Positions 17,746-25,963 of a stretch of 30,837 nucleotides of DNA are shown here, one piece after another. The DNA is taken from positions 1 through 30,837 of the IMG/VR virus record IMGVR_UViG_3300031963_000648; one strand, given 5' to 3'. How positions within the stretch are numbered: the stretch's first letter is position 1; the number at the start of each line of letters is the position of its first letter. Made by a program: the position numbers and the translations under genes. The notes under the pieces were generated by a model. It had not been told where the DNA came from. It did not search any database and was given only the letters and a program-made list of their open reading frames with translations. Origin of the DNA: a virus.

Positions 17746-19877
17746 TGAAAAGCGCACAGATTACATCGGGCAGAGAAGTCAAGACTTCCTCTGGGTGGCT
17801 TCTAGGGGTTAATTCCGTTCGCAACCCGTGGGCATTGCCAGATAATCAAATCAAATGGGCAGTAAACTGTTCTGTTCGTGGTGGCATTATTCAGACTAGG
17901 CCGGGATATTCAATGCGCCTGTCCTTGCCTCCGGGCAACTTCCAAGGTGGAATTTTATTTTCTGCAAACAAGCAAGCCAGCGCATCAGACACAATCATTC
18001 AAAATGGAGTTACGAAAACCATTCCAGCGCAAATTTACAATCCAGATGGAACAACATCTTTGGCTGATGAATTGCCGTATGTATTGTTCGCGGTTAATGG
18101 TAATGTTTACTATTCTCCATTCCCAATTATTCAGCCAAAAAACTGGGAGGATTTTCGTCTAAAAAACATCAAGCTCGATCCATCTGTTGACCAATTTGTT
18201 TTTACATCAGCAACACAAACTGCACAGGTTTCAACTGGTGGAGATGTAACTGTTACTCCATCTCATCGTATCGTTGTGATTCAAGATGGGATTTCTGCTC
18301 CCGCATATTGGGATGGATCAAATCAGACTGGTATCCAGACTGCATCTATTCCTATTGGATACTGGATGGCATATAGTGGGAATCGGTTGTGGGTTGCCTC
18401 TAAAAATATTGTTCTTGCATCTGACTTGGGCGACCCCACATCTTTTACTGAAAGATTGACTGGGACTGGCCGTGGAGACTTTGCATTCGCTCGCGTTGTT
18501 ACTGGAATGACGAACTATATCGGCCAGAACAATGACACGAAACTCGTTGTTTTTACGGATCGTGCAACATACTCACTTGCCAGTGGAATCTATGATCGAA
18601 CGCAATGGGCAAGCACGGCAAACTTCCAGACTACCTTGTATCCTACGATTGGATGCGTTTCTGGAAAATCTATTGCGTTTCAAGCTGGTCAGCTTTGGTG
18701 GTATTCTCAAGGCGGATTGGTTTCTGCGGATGTCGCTGCATCTGCATACATAACATCTCAGTCTGTTTATCGAGATATTGAAATGGCAAGAGTCAAATCA
18801 TACATGGCTGGAGATACCAGTAAGATTTGCGCGATGAACTTTGAGAACTATCTCCTCTATTCTGTCCCATACTTGGAGCCGTGCAACTCTGCTACAATGG
18901 TTCTTGATTATGCAGCGGCGGCAGAATGGTCTTCTCAAAGGACTCCAGCATGGTCTGGTGTATGGACTGGAACAAGGCCCGTAGAATGGATTTCTGGTGT
19001 GATTGACGGAACTCCTCGTTGTTTCCATTTCTCAGTTGACTATTCCGCAACAAATGATGGTTCATACAACCATCTCTGGGAGGCATTCACTCAGAATCGC
19101 GCTGATACATATTTTGATATTGATGTTGATGGTAACATTACAGAAAAGGTCAATCGTATTTATTCCCAGATGGAGACTGGACTTTTGGGTGATGGATTAG
19201 ACTACAAGCAATTTCAATATGCAGAAATTGAGGCTTGCGAAATTGGCGGAACTGTGGATGTCAAAGTTTCGTATCGTGGCTCAAAAGGATCATATCAAAA
19301 TATTCTTGAGACCAGATTGCTTGCTGTGACGGAAGATTATCAATGGGTCAATACTGACTACGCTGATGAGATTGCAAAATTAGGATTTCTGAACACGCAA
19401 TACCGCAGGCTAGTTACTGAAAACTCTCAGCGCAGGCAATCAGCCATTACTTGCGAGTCCGTTCTTACAAGCGATATTGATAAAGCATTTTCCGTATTGA
19501 TCGAATGGTGCGGGGAGTTCGGTGTAGAGGCACTTCGCATCTTCATTGATCCTTGGAGCGAGCGCAGCACAGGTGTTCCGCAAGCTCCAGAAACTAAATC
19601 TTGTGTTACATCTCAAGATGGAACAAGTCTTGAAATTGATTTGCTTCCCACTCCATTTGAGCAAGCTGATACAAGTCAAAAATCTTGGTGGGCAAAAGAA
19701 TTTAGAACTGTCACCCTTTCCTGCACATTGAATCCAGCAAAATCAATTTCAGCTACTGCATCGGCAAGTTATCTTTCAAGCATTTCTCAAATTGATGCCA
19801 AGAATCAAGCTGGGGAATTGGCCCAAGTTGCAGCAAATCAGGCAGCGCAACAATATCTATATCAGAATCCTTGTTAA
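17745..19877 (+). CDS. Tail tubular/nozzle-like protein (gp12-type, tentative)
   Basis: 710 aa, coupled to the preceding gene by a shared base (TAATG). The N-terminus (TSSGWLLGVNSVRNPWALPD, then RGGIIQTRPGYSMRL) is typical of phage tail proteins that begin a beta-propeller-like fold. Several WxGS/GNR-type strands follow (YWMAYSGNRLWVASKNI, LVVFTDRATYSL). The last 60 residues are Ala/Gln-rich and helical. Length and position after a gp11-like gene fit the T7 gp12 tail nozzle (794 aa), but no diagnostic motif is visible, so this is a positional assignment. Confidence 0.6.
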   Translation: MKSAQITSGREVKTSSGWLLGVNSVRNPWALPDNQIKWAVNCSVRGGIIQTRPGYSMRLSLPPGNFQGGILFSANKQASASDTIIQNGVTKTIPAQIYNPDGTTSLADELPYVLFAVNGNVYYSPFPIIQPKNWEDFRLKNIKLDPSVDQFVFTSATQTAQVSTGGDVTVTPSHRIVVIQDGISAPAYWDGSNQTGIQTASIPIGYWMAYSGNRLWVASKNIVLASDLGDPTSFTERLTGTGRGDFAFARVVTGMTNYIGQNNDTKLVVFTDRATYSLASGIYDRTQWASTANFQTTLYPTIGCVSGKSIAFQAGQLWWYSQGGLVSADVAASAYITSQSVYRDIEMARVKSYMAGDTSKICAMNFENYLLYSVPYLEPCNSATMVLDYAAAAEWSSQRTPAWSGVWTGTRPVEWISGVIDGTPRCFHFSVDYSATNDGSYNHLWEAFTQNRADTYFDIDVDGNITEKVNRIYSQMETGLLGDGLDYKQFQYAEIEACEIGGTVDVKVSYRGSKGSYQNILETRLLAVTEDYQWVNTDYADEIAKLGFLNTQYRRLVTENSQRRQSAITCESVLTSDIDKAFSVLIEWCGEFGVEALRIFIDPWSERSTGVPQAPETKSCVTSQDGTSLEIDLLPTPFEQADTSQKSWWAKEFRTVTLSCTLNPAKSISATASASYLSSISQIDAKNQAGELAQVAANQAAQQYLYQNPC

Positions 19878-19878
19878 T

Positions 19879-20133
19879 ATGCCATCCATTACAACAGCAA
19901 CAAAGCAAGTAACTCAGTTTCCATTCAGATATATTTCGCCATTTAATGACGATCCAGTTGTTCCATTGTATTCGTCAGTTCCACTGTTTACTCCTCAATC
20001 TGGATGCTTGCCGTGTGCTGCCTGTGGAAATTATTCTGACCGCAAAAAAATCATTGCTCAACAAGCAATCCGATTTAAGGATTACATTCCTAACGAAATT
20101 GCAGGGAATAATCCAAAGGTTGGATTTAATTAA
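19879..20133 (+). CDS. Small Cys-containing hypothetical protein
   Basis: 84 aa from the ATG at 19879, one base after the preceding stop; an in-frame ATG farther upstream would lie inside the 710-aa gene. A central CLPCAACG motif (residues 44-51) has three Cys in eight residues, as in a metal- or disulfide-binding knuckle. The rest is Pro/aromatic-rich (FPFRYISPFNDDPVVPLY) with a basic C-terminus. Unknown function; likely a virion or assembly component by position. Confidence 0.6.
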   Translation: MPSITTATKQVTQFPFRYISPFNDDPVVPLYSSVPLFTPQSGCLPCAACGNYSDRKKIIAQQAIRFKDYIPNEIAGNNPKVGFN

Positions 20134-20138
20134 TAAAT

Positions 20139-20528
20139 ATGAAAACCAGAATCGACTATCGACTCATATCTAAAGACTCATTTGAATTTGGAAATTTACA
20201 AGACTTCGCTGAATCGTTTGACCACAAAATTGTCGAACATCCTAACATCAATGTTTACGCTCATTATCGGAACGGTGAGTTGTTTGGCTATTCTGACCAT
20301 GTTTTCATTCCTACTGTCTATCCAGCTTTTCACCCGAATCATACTAGGCCGCAGGATGTAATTCAAGTAATGAGCGATTGGCGATCTCACGCTCAACTTT
20401 CTGGTGGTCTTGGATACATTGGCGTTCCACTTATTGATGATCGTCCAAAATTTACTAATGATGTTATGAGTAAATTGGGATTGACTAAGATGAACAGAGA
20501 GATTTATAGTTACGATTCATTGACTTAA
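20139..20528 (+). CDS. Internal-virion or GNAT-like small protein
   Basis: 129 aa. The order of elements resembles GNAT acetyltransferases: a strand GYSDHVFIPTVYPAF, then the helix-forming VIQVMSDWRSHAQLSGG, then GYIGVPLIDD, and a C-terminal KLGLTKMNREIYSYD strand. I see no convincing acetyl-CoA R/Q-x-x-G-x-G/A loop. Phages of the T7 type place a small internal virion protein (gp13) here, between tail tube and ejection genes, so that role is an alternative. Both calls are inference. Confidence 0.5.
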   Translation: MKTRIDYRLISKDSFEFGNLQDFAESFDHKIVEHPNINVYAHYRNGELFGYSDHVFIPTVYPAFHPNHTRPQDVIQVMSDWRSHAQLSGGLGYIGVPLIDDRPKFTNDVMSKLGLTKMNREIYSYDSLT

Positions 20529-20530
20529 AA

Positions 20531-21418
20531 ATGGGTGGAGCAAGCACAGTAAACGCAAGTAGCTATTTTTCAAAACGCGATCCATCGCGTGACATTGCTA
20601 TTGCAATGATGATGCAACAAGCCCAACAGCAACAGATGCAGAATCAAGCAGAAATGCTTAAAATGTATTCTGAAATGACTCCAGAGCAACAGAGATATGA
20701 TGCAGCCGCTCAATCTCGTAGGGCCGCAGAGCTTGGACTTGGTAATATTTTGCGACAAAGGGAATTGGAGCGCATTTCCAATCCTCAAGAAGCCGCAATG
20801 CGACTTGCTCAATCTAAGCAGATTGAAGACCTTACTGCACAGCAAAATGCGGATCAGTATATGCGCGAGTATATGCGAACTGAAGGACTTCCAACGCAAT
20901 ACGAGACTGGCCTTGGCGACTCTACTATTGGCCGTGCTGCAATGTATGATCGTGCGCTTGCAGCTAAACAGGCATACGAGGAAAATCTAACTGCACAACG
21001 CCAATCATATCTTGCAAGAACACAAGCCCCAGTTGGCGGTTTATCTCCAGAGACATCTATTGCGGGAAAAATGGGGGCTGAAGCTCAAAACATTGCCGCA
21101 ATGGAAGCATATAAACAAGGGATACTTGGTAGTGCTGGTCAACTTGGGCAAACAGGCTTTCAATCTGCAATGAATCAATTTTCTAATCTTGGAGGAATGC
21201 AGAATGCTCAACAGCAGTCTCAGCAAACATATCAACAGGCCATGCTTGACAATCAAGCTCAAAATCTAGCATCTCAACGCGCAATTACTGGCGCATATAT
21301 TCAAGCTGGTGGACAGGCCGCATCTTCTGCTATTGGTGCTTATGGGAAAACTGGTGGATTTGGGACTACAGGAACAAAGCCTCCAGTAGATATGTCTGCG
21401 GCTGGGTATCAACATTAA
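20531..21418 (+). CDS. Ala/Gln-rich internal virion protein, paralogue A1
   Basis: 295 aa. Residues 25-75 are Met/Gln-rich helix (MMMQQAQQQQMQNQAEMLKM), followed by extended Ala/Gln/Glu helical sequence to about 250 and a Gly/Ala-rich hydrophobic end. It shares GLGDSTIGRAAMYD and YLARTQAPVGGLSPETSI with the next protein, so the two are tandem paralogues. Ala/Gln-rich helical proteins after the tail tube genes are typical of T7-type gp14-like ejection proteins that enter the cell envelope with the DNA. The start is two bases after the preceding stop. Confidence 0.6.
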   Translation: MGGASTVNASSYFSKRDPSRDIAIAMMMQQAQQQQMQNQAEMLKMYSEMTPEQQRYDAAAQSRRAAELGLGNILRQRELERISNPQEAAMRLAQSKQIEDLTAQQNADQYMREYMRTEGLPTQYETGLGDSTIGRAAMYDRALAAKQAYEENLTAQRQSYLARTQAPVGGLSPETSIAGKMGAEAQNIAAMEAYKQGILGSAGQLGQTGFQSAMNQFSNLGGMQNAQQQSQQTYQQAMLDNQAQNLASQRAITGAYIQAGGQAASSAIGAYGKTGGFGTTGTKPPVDMSAAGYQH

Positions 21419-21419
21419 A

Positions 21420-22205
21420 ATGAAAAGACCTGACGACACATCTATGTTTGCGCTGATTGCTGGTAAACAAGCAATAGGTAGTCAGTATTTGCAGGGCCAA
21501 GCAGACCTTCTAAAGGCATACGCTGAAATGCCTCCAAAGACTCAAACATTCGATGCTGGGAGAACATCTAAAGAAGCTGCCGAATTTGGACTTGAAAATA
21601 TCACTCGCTCTCGTGAGCTTGAGGGGCTAACTGATCCAGAAGCTGCAAGAATGCGTAGTCAGATGGGAGGCAAGGTTGCAGAGCTTTCTGATATTTCCGC
21701 AATTCAGCGTAGCATGAATGAGCTTGCAAAGAAGCAAGGATTGACTTCTGGGTATACAACTGGACTTGGTGGAACCATTGGCCGCGCTGCAATGTATGAC
21801 ACTGGGACTGAAGCTGGCAGGCAGGCAAGACTTCGCGCTCTTGCTCTGCAACAAGGATACCTCGCTCAAACTCCTGCCCCAGTTGGAGGACTTGATCCAG
21901 CAACTGCTATCCAAGCTGAAATGGCGGCTAAAGCAGCTAACTTGCAGGCAATGCAGCAGTATCAACAAAATGTGATTTCAAGTGGTCAAAGATTGCAACA
22001 ATCTACTTCTGATTTCATCAATCAGAATCTTGGTGAACTCTCCCAAGCGAATAATATTTCTCAACAGAACAAGCAAAACTACGAGCAGGCAATGTATAAC
22101 AATGCTGTGCAAAATGCAGCTTCTAAGAATGCAATGACTGGTCAGATGATTGGTGCTGGAGGCGCAGTGGCTGGAGCGGCGTTAGGGGCGGCAATTATTA
22201 TTTAA
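21420..22205 (+). CDS. Ala/Gln-rich internal virion protein, paralogue A2
   Basis: 261 aa. It matches the preceding protein in TSGYTTGLGGTIGRAAMYD, YLAQTPAPVGGLDPATAI and the NxxSQ...YEQAM helix. It lacks the Gln-run N-terminus and ends in a Gly/Ala hydrophobic segment (GQMIGAGGAVAGAALGAAII) that could insert into a membrane. Its last base overlaps the PAPS-reductase-family start. An ejection-protein role is inferred from composition, pairing and position. Confidence 0.6.
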   Translation: MKRPDDTSMFALIAGKQAIGSQYLQGQADLLKAYAEMPPKTQTFDAGRTSKEAAEFGLENITRSRELEGLTDPEAARMRSQMGGKVAELSDISAIQRSMNELAKKQGLTSGYTTGLGGTIGRAAMYDTGTEAGRQARLRALALQQGYLAQTPAPVGGLDPATAIQAEMAAKAANLQAMQQYQQNVISSGQRLQQSTSDFINQNLGELSQANNISQQNKQNYEQAMYNNAVQNAASKNAMTGQMIGAGGAVAGAALGAAIII

Positions 22206-23041
22206 TGAGACATCACCTAATAAATAAAACAATAAATAGAATAAAAGAGTGGAACAAAAGATGGCCTAGATCAGTAGTATTATGGAGTGGAGGAAAAGAC
22301 TCTACTGCATTGCTTCATTTGATCCGATACGAGGCAGAGATTGATATTCCTGTTGTTCAGTATCGTCAGCCAAAGTTCCGTGAGCGATATGCCTATTCTG
22401 ATCGCTTAATCAAAGAATGGAACTTGGAGGTATATGAGTATCCTCCGATGAAGGTGTCATTGGCAGATGGCCCAGATGTCAATACTGGCGAGGTTCGCTT
22501 CGATATGCTCCATTATTTTCAATGGGGCAAGAATTGTGTTGTCTTATCTTTAGGCACAGAGAAGCCAAAGCCAGATGAAAAATTCTTGTGTGGGGTTGAT
22601 GACTTCTTGCAACGACCTACTGGCACATTTAATTGGCCGTGGGGGGCAGTATTTATCGGAACAAAATACGAAGACACAGACTTGATTAAGGGTCATGTGC
22701 CACTTGCTCAAGACATCCGAATTGTTGATGGTGCGCCAGTATCCCTATATCCAATGCGTGATTGGACTGATGATGAGATATTCCAGTATCTTGAAGAAAG
22801 CGGTGTTGAGCCTGACCCTACTCGCTACATAAAGGAAAATGGACAATGGAAAAACAATCCAGATAAGTCATTAAATGCCGACTTCTATCCAGCTTGTTTT
22901 AATTGCGTGAATCGCCATTTAGGTCGCCATGTGCATTGCCCTAAACTAAACGCCACTATCACGAATATAAGCGAAATTGCTCCATACGAAGACATCGTTA
23001 TTGATGACCTTGGATTTCGTCCTGTGGAATGGAAGAAGTAA
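22205..23041 (+). CDS. PAPS-reductase-family (PP-loop) protein
   Basis: 278 aa. The SGGKDS nucleotide-binding loop (residues 28-33) with VVLW before it is diagnostic of the adenine-nucleotide alpha hydrolase/PAPS reductase superfamily, and YPMRDWTDDEIFQYLEESG (182-200) matches the family's C-terminal helix. The Cys pattern PACFNCV...HVHCP (C231, C234, C245) differs from the CGLH end of assimilatory PAPS reductase and is more like phage or DNA-modification (DndC-like) members. The reaction could be sulfur transfer or reduction, or nucleotide hydrolysis. It lies inside the internal-virion gene series and overlaps a YkgJ-type gene by 13 nt. Confidence 0.8.
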   Translation: MRHHLINKTINRIKEWNKRWPRSVVLWSGGKDSTALLHLIRYEAEIDIPVVQYRQPKFRERYAYSDRLIKEWNLEVYEYPPMKVSLADGPDVNTGEVRFDMLHYFQWGKNCVVLSLGTEKPKPDEKFLCGVDDFLQRPTGTFNWPWGAVFIGTKYEDTDLIKGHVPLAQDIRIVDGAPVSLYPMRDWTDDEIFQYLEESGVEPDPTRYIKENGQWKNNPDKSLNADFYPACFNCVNRHLGRHVHCPKLNATITNISEIAPYEDIVIDDLGFRPVEWKK

Positions 23042-23325
23042 CAAGTGAAGACTGTATTTCTTGCGGTGCTTGCTGTACTTACAAATGGTCTTGGCCGATT
23101 CTTAAGCGTGACAGATCGGATGCAGAAAAGATACCGAAAGAAATGCAACGAGGAGACTATCCTTTGATGAAAACTGAAAATAACAGATGCGTGGCATTAC
23201 AAGGAACTGTGGGAAATTGCGTATCATGCTCAATTTACTTTGACAGACCAGATTCTTGTAGGCATTTTAAGCCGAATGGCGATTTATGCCTTGAAGCAAG
23301 AAAAAAACTAAACATTAAAACTTAA
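23029..23325 (+). CDS. YkgJ-type Cys-cluster protein
   Basis: 98 aa with nine Cys in the order CxxCxxCC (9, 12, 15, 16), C54, C64, C67, C77 and C87. SCSIYFDRPDSCRHF and LCLEAR give the YkgJ/zinc-iron-chelating signature. These small proteins bind Zn or Fe-S; their biochemical role is not settled. The 13-nt overlap with the PAPS-reductase-family gene implies co-translation and suggests the two act together, for example as a redox or metal partner. Confidence 0.78.
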   Translation: MEEVTSEDCISCGACCTYKWSWPILKRDRSDAEKIPKEMQRGDYPLMKTENNRCVALQGTVGNCVSCSIYFDRPDSCRHFKPNGDLCLEARKKLNIKT

Positions 23326-23338
23326 CTTATTTAATATT

Positions 23339-23839
23339 ATGGGTGGATCACGAAGAAGCGGAGGTGGAGGCAAAAGCGGAGGAGGACAATCTTCCCCAGA
23401 CCCGATGATGGGCTATCTTGCTATGATGCAGCAGCAACAGGCGGCACAAGCTGCCGCTGCTAGACAAGCCCAACAGCAAGCAATCATTCAAGCTCAAAAA
23501 CAATCTGCACTTGCATCTGCCCGTGAAGGACAAATGGCAGCTCAACAAACTCTTTCTCAAGCTGGCTCAATGCAGCAAGCAAAAGATATTGCCGCGCAGC
23601 AGGCTCAACAGCAGGCCACATCTGCCGCTGGGACTTCTGCTGTTGGCGAAGGATTTGATATTGCAAAAGCGCAACAAGAGCAATCGGCAAACCTTGCTGG
23701 GGCTGGAGCTATTCCATCAACCGCTCCTCTGCCATTTTATGGGATGGATAGCATGAATGCTGGTGCTGGATCAACTGGTAAATCATCTAATCTCTTTAAT
23801 CTTCCAAAAACCAGTGGTATAACATTTGGTGGACAATAA
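23339..23839 (+). CDS. Gln/Ala-rich virion-type protein, paralogue B1
   Basis: 166 aa. It starts with a Gly/Ser/Arg-rich segment (MGGSRRSGGGGKSGGG), continues with a long Gln/Ala helix (QQQQAAQAAAARQAQQQAII and onward), and ends NLFNLPKTSGITFGGQ. The next protein shares the Gly/Ser start, Gln/Ala helix and LP...TFGG end, so they are tandem paralogues. They flank the redox genes on the other side from pair A. An internal virion or ejection role fits but is not shown. Confidence 0.55.
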   Translation: MGGSRRSGGGGKSGGGQSSPDPMMGYLAMMQQQQAAQAAAARQAQQQAIIQAQKQSALASAREGQMAAQQTLSQAGSMQQAKDIAAQQAQQQATSAAGTSAVGEGFDIAKAQQEQSANLAGAGAIPSTAPLPFYGMDSMNAGAGSTGKSSNLFNLPKTSGITFGGQ

Positions 23840-23841
23840 TC

Positions 23842-24381
23842 ATGGCTGATTTATTTTCTTGGCTAACTGATAAGGGTAAAAAGAGGATGAGCGTTGGCTC
23901 CACCTCTTCAGGAAACGGCTCTTCACGAAGTAGCTCTTCAGATGCCCTACTAGCACTTCAACAGCAACAAGCCGCTCAAGCCGCTCAAGCCGCTCGTGCC
24001 GCTGAAGCTGCTCGTCGCCGAGAAATAATTAATCAGCAGAAAGAGGCTGGATTTGCTGCCGCTCAACAGGGTGAGGCTCTTGCTAGACAGCAATTGGGCC
24101 AGTTTGGAATGCAGCAGCAAGCAGCCGATAAGGAGGCATTGACTCGCGCACAACAAGCTCAAGGCGCGGCAGGATCACAAGCAGTTGCTGGTGGAGCGCA
24201 ACCACAAACCCAAGCTCAGAAACTAAATTCTATGGGAATTGGCGGTGCTGGCGCAATAGCTGGGCTTAGAGATGTATATGGTGGGCAAGTCGCAGCTAAT
24301 TTGGGTGCAGGAGGAACTGGACAACCATCAAATACATTTCAACTACCTTCTATTTTTAATCTTACCTTCGGAGGCTCCTAA
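23842..24381 (+). CDS. Gln/Ala-rich virion-type protein, paralogue B2
   Basis: 179 aa. It opens with MADLFSWLTDKGKKRM, then a Ser/Gly-rich linker, then a Gln/Ala/Arg helix (LLALQQQQAAQAAQAARAAE), and ends FQLPSIFNLTFGGS like its neighbour at 23339. Its stop shares bases with the next ATG, and GGAGG lies just before. By position and composition it belongs to the internal virion set; the family is unknown. Confidence 0.55.
   Translation: MADLFSWLTDKGKKRMSVGSTSSGNGSSRSSSSDALLALQQQQAAQAAQAARAAEAARRREIINQQKEAGFAAAQQGEALARQQLGQFGMQQQAADKEALTRAQQAQGAAGSQAVAGGAQPQTQAQKLNSMGIGGAGAIAGLRDVYGGQVAANLGAGGTGQPSNTFQLPSIFNLTFGGS
24370..24374 (+). promoter_or_regulatory. Shine-Dalgarno GGAGG for the 525-aa gene
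   Basis: GGAGG lies inside the end of the 179-aa gene, six bases before ATG 24381. It is one of the few strong sites in the window and supports this start. Confidence 0.65.
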
Positions 24382-25958
24382 TGGCTGACTATTCTTTCTC
24401 TCCTCAATTCGCTAATCTTAGTGGTCTTCAACCATTGCCAGCACTCGATGTGACTCGCGGTGCTGCATTGCAGTTCCAGCCACTTCAAGCTATCCAGATT
24501 CAGTCTTCTCGACCAGAGCTTGTAGCTGAAGGCATCGCTGGTGCTGTTTCTAGCATTGCTCAAGGCGCATTGAGTGGAATTACTGCTAAATACGAGAAGG
24601 AAGAGGCGGAAGAAAAAGAGAAGCGTAAGTATGCTCACGAGCTTATGCTTTATGGTGCTAAAGAGAAATCTGATAATGCAGATTTTTACGCAAAAGAAGA
24701 GGCTAGGTTTATTTCTGAAAATAGCGGTAAACCGGGGTTTGCTAAAAAGTATGATGAATTTAAGAAGGCTTATTCTGGATTTTCTGACAGAGTTCCAGAA
24801 ACTAAAGTTGATAAGGAGCCTTCTGATTATAAAACTGTAGAAGAGCCGCTTCCAGACGCTGAATTTTTAGATTCAGGAGATATTCCTGAAGAAAGGCCCG
24901 GAGTATTTAGTTGGAAACCTGCTCCAAGGATGCCCCAAGAAAAGCCAGCATTGGAGGCTATGACAGTTTCTACAACTGCTGCGCCTCCTGCTCAAGTATT
25001 AGAGGAATTGCCAGAACCGGAGCGTCGTCCTCAAGTTGTTACTACACAGAAAAAACAAATTGAAGGCGTTGATTATACAAAATATCCAGAGCCGCCATCC
25101 TATGGACAAATCGAAACTGATGAAGAAGCGCAAAATCTCGCCTCTGAGTTAAATAATCAACTAAAAGATACCAACCCAGATTATGAATATAAAGTCATTA
25201 ACTTAGGTAAAGCAGAAGAATACAAAACTGTTGTTCCAGTAAGCATTAGGGATAAAAGAATTGGAGAGCAACAAGATATAGCTTCAGCTCAAAGAGAGCA
25301 AAGAAAAGAAGCTAGAGAGGAAGCCGAGGCAGAAAGAAAGTCTCAAGAAGCTGAAGAAAAATCTGGCAAAATAACAAAAGCCAATGTAAGTCAATATAAA
25401 ACACAAGTAGATCAGGCCGCATCTTCTGTAAGGGAAATTAATGATTTGATTAGTTTAATAAATGAAAATCCTTTAACATCAGTTGGCGGATGGAGCACTA
25501 TTGCATCAAAAATACCCGGAAATAGTCCAGCAAAAATTGCAAGGGGAATGATAAAAACAATTCATGCTACCACAGCATTAAATGCAATGATAGGATTAAA
25601 ACAAGCATCTCCAACTGGAGCATCTGGATTAGGAGGATTGACAGAGGGAGAGCGCGAAGCATTGGCTTCTACAGAAGGATCATTTGATTTAGACAATCTT
25701 CCATCAGAATATATTATTCCTAGACTTGAAAGACTTAGGGATGCAAGGCTTAAACTTATTAAAATGTCTGGAAGTGAAATTAAAAAGGTTGATCCAGAAT
25801 TTAATTTGCCAGAATTGCAATACCCATCTTTGGAAAAGAAACCATCTAAATCAAAAAAAGAAATGATTTCAGCCATTCATCCAAACGGAGCGCGAGTTAA
25901 AATTGACAAAAAAGATATTGAAGCCGCAAAAAAAGAAGGCTATCAAATAATTGAATAA
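24381..25958 (+). CDS. Large coiled-coil internal-virion-like protein
   Basis: 525 aa. The N-terminal part is hydrophobic/Gln-Leu-rich (LSGLQPLPALDVTRGAALQF). Charged coiled-coil stretches follow at about residues 70-82 (YEKEEAEEKEKRK) and 290-325 (QREQRKEAREEAEAERKSQE). Between them is a Pro/Glu-rich linker. The C-terminal 190 residues are a helical domain ending in GARVKIDKKDIEAAKKEGYQ. Size, position and composition suit a middle-sized T7-type internal core protein (gp15-like), inferred only from context. It is translationally coupled to its neighbours. Confidence 0.55.
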   Translation: MADYSFSPQFANLSGLQPLPALDVTRGAALQFQPLQAIQIQSSRPELVAEGIAGAVSSIAQGALSGITAKYEKEEAEEKEKRKYAHELMLYGAKEKSDNADFYAKEEARFISENSGKPGFAKKYDEFKKAYSGFSDRVPETKVDKEPSDYKTVEEPLPDAEFLDSGDIPEERPGVFSWKPAPRMPQEKPALEAMTVSTTAAPPAQVLEELPEPERRPQVVTTQKKQIEGVDYTKYPEPPSYGQIETDEEAQNLASELNNQLKDTNPDYEYKVINLGKAEEYKTVVPVSIRDKRIGEQQDIASAQREQRKEAREEAEAERKSQEAEEKSGKITKANVSQYKTQVDQAASSVREINDLISLINENPLTSVGGWSTIASKIPGNSPAKIARGMIKTIHATTALNAMIGLKQASPTGASGLGGLTEGEREALASTEGSFDLDNLPSEYIIPRLERLRDARLKLIKMSGSEIKKVDPEFNLPELQYPSLEKKPSKSKKEMISAIHPNGARVKIDKKDIEAAKKEGYQIIE

Positions 25959-25963
25959 TTTAT

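Noticed and set aside
20531-22205. Frameshifted single gene for the two Ala/Gln-rich proteins
   Set aside because: Both have complete starts and stops and repeat the same motifs in the same order, so they are tandem paralogues rather than halves of one protein.
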